From contig DASZZV010000208.1 of the NCBI GenBank assembly GCA_035544835.1, positions 1 through 21,211 on the forward strand: 21,211 bases of DNA, in the 5' to 3' direction. This DNA comes from DASZZV01 sp035544835. Lineage in GTDB: Bacteria > Acidobacteriota > Thermoanaerobaculia > Gp7-AA8. Positions 15,034 to 21,211 of this stretch are shown here, piece by piece (positions within the stretch are counted from its first letter, which is position 1; each line of letters begins with the position of its first letter). The notes under the pieces were generated by a model. That model saw only the letters and a list, made by a program, of their open reading frames with translations. It was not told the origin of the DNA and did not search any database. Made by a program: the position numbers and the translations under genes.

Positions 15034-15725
15034 TGGACAGTCAGCAGCTCCTCAGCGGGATCCCGATGCTGGTCTTTTTCGTGATCGGGACGGTAGCTGT
15101 GGCCTCGTCGATTCTGGTCGTGGCTATGAGAAATCCCGTTCACTCGGCGCTCTTTCTTCTGGTGACGTTTATGTGCGTGGCCGCACTCTTCATCATGCAG
15201 GGCGCGGAGTTTGTCGGGGCGGTGCAGGTGCTGGTCTACGCCGGCGGCATCATGGTGCTGTTTCTATTCGTGGTCATGCTCATCAACGTCCGGCATCTCT
15301 CGGACGAGAAGATGCTCTCGCCGTACGGTCTGGCCGGCATCGGAATCGCTCTGGTCATCTTCATTCTCTTCGCGTCGATGGTTCGCCCGGGCGCTTACCA
15401 CGACGAGGTTCTGCGCCCCGACAATCTGCAGAGATACGGGATCCACAAGCATCGCAAAGTGACGACGGCGGACGGACGGGTCGTGCGCAGGAACGTCGTC
15501 AAGCGCAGCAAGCGAGTAGGAAATTCCGAGGCCATCGGAATGCTGTTGTATGGGGATTACGTGGTGCCCTTCGAGATCGCCTCACTCTTTCTGCTGGTGG
15601 GCATGGTTGGCGCCATCGTCATCGGCAAGCGTCAGCTGGAAGGCAATCAGGAAGAAGCGATTCCGGCCTTTATGGCCAAAGTGGTCGCGGAAGAAAAGGA
15701 AGTGAAGGAGGCGATGAGTGCCTAG
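15033..15725 (+). CDS. nuoJ: NADH-quinone oxidoreductase subunit J
   Basis: A 230-residue membrane subunit with five predicted helices (about 10-31, 36-55, 61-85, 99-116 and 178-198). The family core is EFVGAVQVLVYAGGIMVLFLFVV (59-81), which contains the helix-3 region that rearranges in the active complex. The protein is longer than many NuoJ proteins. A strongly basic loop of about 55 residues lies between helices 4 and 5 (about 117-172, with HKHRK and KRSKR clusters), and a charged C-terminal tail follows helix 5. It begins in the nuoI stop codon and its last 8 bases overlap nuoK. Confidence 0.93.
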   Translation: MDSQQLLSGIPMLVFFVIGTVAVASSILVVAMRNPVHSALFLLVTFMCVAALFIMQGAEFVGAVQVLVYAGGIMVLFLFVVMLINVRHLSDEKMLSPYGLAGIGIALVIFILFASMVRPGAYHDEVLRPDNLQRYGIHKHRKVTTADGRVVRRNVVKRSKRVGNSEAIGMLLYGDYVVPFEIASLFLLVGMVGAIVIGKRQLEGNQEEAIPAFMAKVVAEEKEVKEAMSA

Positions 15726-16020
15726 CACGAGCGCATTCCTCATGCTTTCGGGAACCATCTTCTGCATCGGTCTGGCCGGGGTGGTGATGCGGCGGAACAT
15801 GATCACGGTTCTGATGTGCATCGAGCTGATGATGAACGCCGTGAACATCAACTTCATAGCCTTCTCCTACCGGCTCTCATCGCTGGAGGGACAGGTCTTC
15901 ACCATCTTCATCATCACCGTGGCGGCAGGGGAGGCGGCAGTCGGATTGGCCATCATCATCCAGATGTATCGCCTCAAGAACAGTATCAACGTGGACGACT
16001 CGCGCGAGTTGAACGGTTAA
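15718..16020 (+). CDS. nuoK: NADH-quinone oxidoreductase subunit K
   Basis: A 100-residue, three-helix pump-linked subunit. Glu36 (in MCIELMMNAVN) and Glu72 (in TVAAGEAAVGLAI) are the two buried glutamates essential for proton movement, at the same numbers as in E. coli NuoK. The start is a GTG at 15718 that gives the full family length and overlaps nuoJ by 8 bases. The next ATG (15742) would clip the first eight residues. gaaggag upstream of the GTG is a good ribosome site. Confidence 0.95.
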   Translation: MPSTSAFLMLSGTIFCIGLAGVVMRRNMITVLMCIELMMNAVNINFIAFSYRLSSLEGQVFTIFIITVAAGEAAVGLAIIIQMYRLKNSINVDDSRELNG

Positions 16021-16026
16021 CACGAG

Positions 16027-18207
16027 ATGAATATCGGATCCATTCTCTGGCTCGTTCCTCTCATTCCCGCGCTCGGCGCGCTGGTCAATGGTTTACGCGC
16101 TGCGGCTGATCCGTACGGCGAGAAAAACAAGGGAATCACCAACGCCATCGCGGTAGGGTCGACGGGGCTGTCGGCGATTCTGGCGACGATCGTCCTCTTT
16201 CTCTACGTCAGCAGCGGAAGCCGCGTCCCCTACAAGGTCCTCTATTACGACTGGATCCCCGCCGGCATCGGACACGTGGCCGGAAATCTCCTCTCGAATT
16301 TCAACGTCGAGATGGCCTTCCAGATCGATCCGCTGTCGGGAACGATGCTGATGATCGTGACGTGGGTCGGGTTTCTGATTCACATCTACGCCACCGGTTA
16401 CATGGCCCACGAGAAGGGTTACACGCGTTTCTTCACGTATCTGAATCTCTTCATGTTCATGATGTTGGTGCTCGTTCTCGGCGCGAACTACGGAGTGATG
16501 TTCGTCGGCTGGGAGGGTGTCGGCCTCTGCTCGTACCTGCTGATCGGCTTCTACTACGACAAGAACTTCGCCGCCGACGCCGGAAAGAAAGCGTTTCTTG
16601 TCAACCGCATCGGTGACTTCGGATTCGTTCTCGGGCTGTTCATGATCTTCAACTATTTCGGAACGGCCGACTATCAGAAGGTCTTTAGTCTGGCAGCATC
16701 GGACCCGGGGCGATTCGCCGGACCGGCTACGGCCATCTGCCTGCTGCTCTTCGTCGGCGCTTGCGGGAAGTCAGCGCAGATTCCACTCTATATCTGGCTT
16801 CCTGACGCCATGGCCGGTCCGACGCCCGTTTCGGCGTTGATCCACGCTGCCACCATGGTCACGGCCGGTGTGTACATGGTCGTGCGATCGAATGTTCTGT
16901 TCCGGCTATCGCCTGACGCCATGTTCGTAGTGGCCTGCGTGGGAGCGGCCACGGCGATCTTCGCCGCGACCATCGGTGTTGCTCAGAACGACATCAAGAA
17001 AGTGCTCGCCTACTCGACTGTCTCCCAACTCGGTTTTATGTTCCTCGCCGCCGGCGTCGGAGCCTTCACGGCGGCCATCTTCCACGTCATGACTCACGCC
17101 TTCTTCAAGGCCTGCCTCTTCCTCGGGGCTGGTTCGGTGATTCACGGTTGCAGCGGCGAGCAGGACATGCGGAAGATGGGCGGACTGCGGAAGTTCATGC
17201 CCAGTACTGCGAAGACGATGTTCATCGCCACGCTGGCGATCGCGGGGATCCCGGGGCTGGCCGGCTTCTTCTCCAAAGACGAGATTCTCGGCAATGCCTG
17301 GGGAGGATCGCCCCTGCTATGGCTGGTCGGAATCATCGCCGCGAGCTTCACCGCCTTCTATATGTTCCGGCTGTACTACATGACCTTCAGGGGTGAGTAT
17401 CGGGGGCATGCCGGTTTGGGGATCGAGGAATCCGAGCCGGCGCATAAGGGCGAAGATCTCATCGGCGATCACACCCATCTCGACTCAGGGGATCAGCACG
17501 CCGCGGCCGGGCATGGACATCACGCCGCCCACGGTCACGATCCACACGAGTCGCCTGGCTCGATGACGGGAGTGCTGTGGATCCTCGCCGCCTTGGCGGT
17601 TGTCGGTGGTTACGTCGGGTTCCCGGTCGGATTGTTCGGGGGAGGGGAGACGCCTTTCCAGCGCTGGCTGAGCCCGATCCTGCTCCCCATCGGTGCGAAT
17701 CATTATCACTTTCACGAAGCCTCAAAACTTCTCGAGATCACCCTGATGCTGATCTCCATCGCCGTCGGTTTTGGTGGCTGGTACCTTGCGAAACGCTGGT
17801 ACAGCGAAGACGATGCGAAGTCGACCTATCCGGCCACCTTCGTCCAGCGTTTCCCGTTCCTTCATCAAACGGTCTTCAACAAGTATTACGTCGATGAGTT
17901 TTACAGCGCCACGGTCATCAGGCTGGTCATGGTGGTTAGTCTCATCCTGAGCTGGATCGACAAGTACATCGTCGACGGGATCGTGAATCTGGTGCGGCAC
18001 ATCACAGTCATCCTCGGTGGCGAGGGCTCGAACCTCTTCGATAAGTACGTAGTCGACGGTGCCGTCAACGGTGTGGCCTGGACGGCCAGTCGCGGCTCCG
18101 CTGCCCTGCGAAAAGCGCAGAGTGGCCTGGTGCAGAACTACGCGCTGGTCATGGCCAGCGGCATCGTTCTTCTGGCAGTCGTTTATCTGTTTCTGAAACC
18201 AGCGTAA
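16027..18207 (+). CDS. nuoL: NADH-quinone oxidoreductase subunit L (antiporter-like pump)
   Basis: A 726-residue distal pump subunit. Conserved features are GWEGVGLCSYLLIGFYY (161-177) with Glu163, GKSAQIPLYIWLPDAMAGPT (247-266) with Lys248, NDIKKVLAYSTVSQLGF (321-337) and the lysine/histidine segment FHVMTHAFFKACLF (352-365). The C-terminal part carries the long lateral helix region. Two unusual points: residues 462-507 are a hydrophilic insertion with about eleven histidines (HGHHAAHGHDPHE), and the C-terminal region holds a short internal repeat, DKYIVDGIVN (645-654) and DKYVVDGAVN (672-681). The start lies six bases after nuoK. The length is slightly above the usual 610-700. Confidence 0.95.
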   Translation: MNIGSILWLVPLIPALGALVNGLRAAADPYGEKNKGITNAIAVGSTGLSAILATIVLFLYVSSGSRVPYKVLYYDWIPAGIGHVAGNLLSNFNVEMAFQIDPLSGTMLMIVTWVGFLIHIYATGYMAHEKGYTRFFTYLNLFMFMMLVLVLGANYGVMFVGWEGVGLCSYLLIGFYYDKNFAADAGKKAFLVNRIGDFGFVLGLFMIFNYFGTADYQKVFSLAASDPGRFAGPATAICLLLFVGACGKSAQIPLYIWLPDAMAGPTPVSALIHAATMVTAGVYMVVRSNVLFRLSPDAMFVVACVGAATAIFAATIGVAQNDIKKVLAYSTVSQLGFMFLAAGVGAFTAAIFHVMTHAFFKACLFLGAGSVIHGCSGEQDMRKMGGLRKFMPSTAKTMFIATLAIAGIPGLAGFFSKDEILGNAWGGSPLLWLVGIIAASFTAFYMFRLYYMTFRGEYRGHAGLGIEESEPAHKGEDLIGDHTHLDSGDQHAAAGHGHHAAHGHDPHESPGSMTGVLWILAALAVVGGYVGFPVGLFGGGETPFQRWLSPILLPIGANHYHFHEASKLLEITLMLISIAVGFGGWYLAKRWYSEDDAKSTYPATFVQRFPFLHQTVFNKYYVDEFYSATVIRLVMVVSLILSWIDKYIVDGIVNLVRHITVILGGEGSNLFDKYVVDGAVNGVAWTASRGSAALRKAQSGLVQNYALVMASGIVLLAVVYLFLKPA

Positions 18208-18226
18208 GCAACGGAGACCATCCACG

Positions 18227-19852
18227 ATGGGGATTTACAGCGGCGGATTTCCAATACTCTCCCTGATCACGTATCTCCCACTGATCGGGGCGTTCCTGCT
18301 TTTCTTCTTCAAGAAGGAGAGCGTCGGAGCCATCAAATGGTTCGCCACGATCGTGGCCGGAGTCGACCTCCTCATCACCATCCCGCTCTGGTGGGCCTTC
18401 CATCGCGGCGGATCTGGAACGGGGCTCTTCCAGTTCCGCGAGACCTGGAGCTGGATCCCGTCGATCGGGGTCAACTACTCCTTCGGCATCGACGGCATCG
18501 CTCTTCTTCTGATCCTGCTCACGAACCTCATCAGCTTCATCTCGGTCTACTCATCGTTCGAGGCGATCCAGCAGCGTCAGAAGGAGTACTACATTCTCCT
18601 GCTCATGCTCCAGACCGGGATGCTGGGCGTCTTCTGCTCGCTGGATTTCTTCCTCTTCTATGTGTTCTGGGAAGTCATGCTCGTGCCGATGTACTTCCTC
18701 ATCGGTGTCTGGGGCGGCGCGCGCAGACTCTATGCCGCCATCAAGTTCTTCCTTTACACGCTGGCCGGCTCGGTGCTGATGCTGGTGTCAATTCTGGCGC
18801 TGTACTTCTTCAACAGCGGCGGCATCCCCTTCCTCAACATCAAGGGACTCGGCAATCCGATCTCCTTCGACATCCTGCACTATCACGAGATCGGCCACCT
18901 GATTCCGCCCGGTCTCCAGTTCTGGATCTTTCTCGGTTTCTTCTTCGCCTTCGCCATCAAGGTGCCGATGTTCCCGTTCCATACCTGGTTGCCTGACGCG
19001 CACGTCGAGGCGCCGACGGCCGGCTCGGTCATCCTGGCGGCAGTTCTCCTGAAGATGGGAACCTATGGCTTCATTCGATTCGCGCTTCCGATTCTTCCGG
19101 ACGCATCGACGTCGCGAGTGATCCTCGTGCCGATCGTGGTGCTGTCCATAATCGGCATCATCTACGGCGCGCTGGTGGCCATGGTGCAGAAGGACATGAA
19201 GAAGCTCGTGGCGTATTCATCGGTCTCGCATCTCGGCTTCGTCATGCTGGGCATGTTCGCGATGAATCCGATGGGCATCAACGGCTCGGTGCTGCAGATG
19301 ATCAATCACGGACTGTCGACCGGCGCGCTCTTCCTTCTCGTGGGCATCATCTACGAGCGCCGCCATACCCGCCTGATCTCGGAGTACGGCGGTCTCGCCA
19401 AACAGATGCCGCGCTACGCAGTCTTCTTCCTGATCGCTACACTTTCTTCCATCGGTCTGCCTGCCCTGAATGGCTTTATCGGCGAGTTCACGATCCTCAT
19501 GGGCGCAGCCAATAAAAGCATGGTCTGGGCGTCCTTCGCCGCCACCGGAATCGTCCTCGGTGCCGCCTACATGCTCTGGCTCTATCAGCGCGTCTTCTGG
19601 GGTCCGCTCGATAACCCGGAGAATCAGTCACTGCTCGACTTGAGCACGCGCGAAACCTTGACGTTGCTCCCTCTGGTCGCCTGCATGATCTGGATCGGAA
19701 TCGCGCCGAGACCCTTCTTCGAGATTCTCGACAAGCCGGTCACGTACATCGTTCAGAAAGTCGACCCGACCTACTTCCAGCGCAATCCGGTCGTCTATCC
19801 CGCCGCCCCGGCGGTGGAAGCAACGCTGCACTCGCCCGGGGCTACTCGATGA
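18227..19852 (+). CDS. nuoM: NADH-quinone oxidoreductase subunit M (antiporter-like pump)
   Basis: A 541-residue membrane subunit related to Mrp antiporters, with about 14 helices. Key segments are FWEVMLVPMYFLIG (147-160) with Glu149, KVPMFPFHTWLPDAHVEAPT (245-264) with Lys245, LLKMGTYGFIR (274-284) and KDMKKLVAYSSVSHLGF (near 322-338). These are the expected proton-path residues. GGAGA lies nine bases upstream of the ATG, and the gene is 19 bases after nuoL. The stop codon overlaps the nuoN start (ATGA). The length is at the upper end for the family. Confidence 0.96.
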   Translation: MGIYSGGFPILSLITYLPLIGAFLLFFFKKESVGAIKWFATIVAGVDLLITIPLWWAFHRGGSGTGLFQFRETWSWIPSIGVNYSFGIDGIALLLILLTNLISFISVYSSFEAIQQRQKEYYILLLMLQTGMLGVFCSLDFFLFYVFWEVMLVPMYFLIGVWGGARRLYAAIKFFLYTLAGSVLMLVSILALYFFNSGGIPFLNIKGLGNPISFDILHYHEIGHLIPPGLQFWIFLGFFFAFAIKVPMFPFHTWLPDAHVEAPTAGSVILAAVLLKMGTYGFIRFALPILPDASTSRVILVPIVVLSIIGIIYGALVAMVQKDMKKLVAYSSVSHLGFVMLGMFAMNPMGINGSVLQMINHGLSTGALFLLVGIIYERRHTRLISEYGGLAKQMPRYAVFFLIATLSSIGLPALNGFIGEFTILMGAANKSMVWASFAATGIVLGAAYMLWLYQRVFWGPLDNPENQSLLDLSTRETLTLLPLVACMIWIGIAPRPFFEILDKPVTYIVQKVDPTYFQRNPVVYPAAPAVEATLHSPGATR

Positions 19853-21211
19853 GTTGGAGCGATATGCTCTTTCTCCTTCCCGAGCTGGTGCTCACCATAG
19901 GTGCGTCGATTCTTCTGGTGCTGCCACTCTTTGGAAATCGTGATCGAAACGTCTCCGCGGCGAAGTGGTCGACGCTCCTTCTGCTGGCCGCGACTGCGGC
20001 AGCGGTTCTCTACTCATCGCACGCCGTCGAGACGCTGCATTCCGGCACGGCCCTTCGCTCGATGTTCGCGCTCGATGGCTTCGCCATCTTCTTCAAGCTC
20101 CTCTTCGTCGGAATCATGGCCATGGTGATCCTGCTCTCCTCGCACTTCCTCGAGGAGTCGGGCTACTCGCCGTGGGAGTACCACGCGCTTCTGATGTTCG
20201 CGCTGACGGGCATGTTCTTCATGTGCTCGGGAATTCACCTGATCTCCATCTACATCGGCCTGGAGTTGATGTCGCTGTCCAGTTATGTGCTGGCCGGCTA
20301 TTACAAGAACGAGTCGAAGTCGACCGAGGCGGCGATGAAGTACTTCGTGCTCGGTGCGGTAAGCTCGGGGATCCTGTTGTACGGGATCTCGATCATCTAT
20401 GGCGTCTGCGGGTCGATGCGCCTCGATGCCATCGCCGCCACTGTCGATCGGACGCTGGCCAACGACGCCTTCGTGTTCGGGATCATGATGATGGGCGCGG
20501 GACTCTGCTTCAAGGTCGCCGCCGTTCCTTTCCACGTCTGGACGCCGGACGTTTACGTCGGAGCGCCGACGCCCATCACGGCTTTTCTCTCCACCGCTTC
20601 CAAAGCAGCGGCCTTTTCGATCTTCGCGCGGATCTTCTATTTTGCGCTGGCGGATTTTCATACCGACTGGGGTGGCATCATCGCCGCCGTGGCGGCGTTG
20701 TCGATGGTCGTTGGAAACCTCGCTGCCATCACCCAGGACAACGTGAAGAGGATGCTGGCCTACTCGTCGATCGCTCATGCCGGCTATGGGCTGATGGGAA
20801 TCCTGGCCATGAGCGGCGATGGTCTGTTCAGCGTACTGGTTTACATGCTCGTCTACGCCTTCACGAATCTCGGCATCTGGGCGACGGTCCTGATGATGAG
20901 AAAACATGCTTACGCCGGAGAGAGCGTGCAGGACTTTGAAGGGCTGCACCGCCGCGCGCCCTGGCTCGCCTTCGCCATGGTCATTTTTCTGCTCTCGCTG
21001 GGCGGTGTGCCGCCAACCGCGGGCTTCATCGGAAAGTATTTTCTCTTCGCCGCCGCGGTCAAGGCCGGCTACGGATGGCTGGCAGTTCTGGCCGTGCTGA
21101 TGTCCGCTCTGTCGATGGTCTACTACCTCCGGCTGGTCATGGCCATGTACCTCAAGGACAGCGGCGAGGCCGAGCTGGCCCGCGACCGGCAGCTCGGCTT
21201 TGCGGTGGTGG
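19849..21211 (+). CDS. nuoN: NADH-quinone oxidoreductase subunit N (antiporter-like pump), cut by window end
   Basis: The frame opens at an ATG overlapping the nuoM stop codon (ATGA) and stays open to the end of the window, giving 454 codons without a stop. The family length is about 480-490, so only the last part is missing. Signatures are GLELMSLSSYVLAGYYK (137-153) with Glu139, FKVAAVPFHVWTPDVYVGAP (221-240) with Lys222, TASKAAAF (249-256) and NVKRMLAYSSIAHAGY (298-313). GGVPPTAGFIGK (385-396) lies in a late helix. It is the third antiporter-like pump module and the usual last gene of nuo operons. Confidence 0.95.
   Translation, partial: MSWSDMLFLLPELVLTIGASILLVLPLFGNRDRNVSAAKWSTLLLLAATAAAVLYSSHAVETLHSGTALRSMFALDGFAIFFKLLFVGIMAMVILLSSHFLEESGYSPWEYHALLMFALTGMFFMCSGIHLISIYIGLELMSLSSYVLAGYYKNESKSTEAAMKYFVLGAVSSGILLYGISIIYGVCGSMRLDAIAATVDRTLANDAFVFGIMMMGAGLCFKVAAVPFHVWTPDVYVGAPTPITAFLSTASKAAAFSIFARIFYFALADFHTDWGGIIAAVAALSMVVGNLAAITQDNVKRMLAYSSIAHAGYGLMGILAMSGDGLFSVLVYMLVYAFTNLGIWATVLMMRKHAYAGESVQDFEGLHRRAPWLAFAMVIFLLSLGGVPPTAGFIGKYFLFAAAVKAGYGWLAVLAVLMSALSMVYYLRLVMAMYLKDSGEAELARDRQLGFAVV

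Noticed and set aside
20014..20949. Open frame of 311 codons on the minus strand opposite nuoN, and a 324-codon plus-strand frame over the same region
   Set aside because: Both are shadows of nuoN, which has clear family motifs; the minus-strand product is His/Arg/Asp-rich without domains.

Overview
The window looks like chromosomal DNA of a GC-rich, Gram-negative-type bacterium. It encodes an outer-membrane-type lipoprotein, OmpA-like peptidoglycan-binding proteins and complex I. The mix of genes (a long M16 zinc peptidase, a divergent membrane pyrophosphatase, and a nuoABCD-HIJKLMN cluster with tailed NuoB and NuoC) fits Acidobacteriota or a neighbouring deep phylum. That assignment is an impression from gene content, not a measured placement.

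Layout. Positions 1-218 hold a run of perfect hairpins ending in a strong, probably bidirectional terminator. Positions 219-3038 (minus) encode a secreted two-domain M16 metallopeptidase. After a 360-base divergent spacer, 3399-5897 (plus) encodes an ion-pumping membrane pyrophosphatase (hppA) with its own terminator. Positions 5947-6720 look like an inserted cassette carrying a type II toxin-antitoxin pair. The cassette is followed by a second, degenerate copy of the hppA 3' end plus terminator (6721-6856). Two OmpA-like genes with glycine-zipper N-termini follow on the minus strand (7015-7647 and 7810-8460), separated by a terminator. From 8642 everything reads plus: a MidA/NDUFAF7-type methyltransferase, a good sigma70-like promoter, then nuoA, B, C, D, H, I, J, K, L, M and a nuoN cut by the window end. 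The nuo genes overlap or nearly touch, as expected for one operon.

How the genes work together. The nuo genes encode the quinone-reducing and proton-pumping parts of complex I. The NADH-oxidising genes nuoE, F and G are absent from their usual place between nuoD and nuoH, where only 28 bases remain. NuoB and NuoC both carry an extra C-terminal module of about 80 residues, joined by an Ala/Pro/Lys-rich linker. Its four cysteines (C-x2-C-x3-C-x17-C) should bind an additional Fe-S cluster, and the two copies are 44/58 identical over their core. The module resembles the small Fe-S segment of some flavin-type sulfite/nitrate reductase subunits, as far as I recall that family. Together with the missing nuoEFG, this suggests an unusual electron-input arrangement, and it is the most interesting feature here. 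The upstream methyltransferase belongs to the family whose mitochondrial member methylates an arginine of the NuoD homologue, and that arginine is present in this NuoD (Arg45). Complex I and the pyrophosphatase are both energy-coupling membrane machines, but only proximity links them here.
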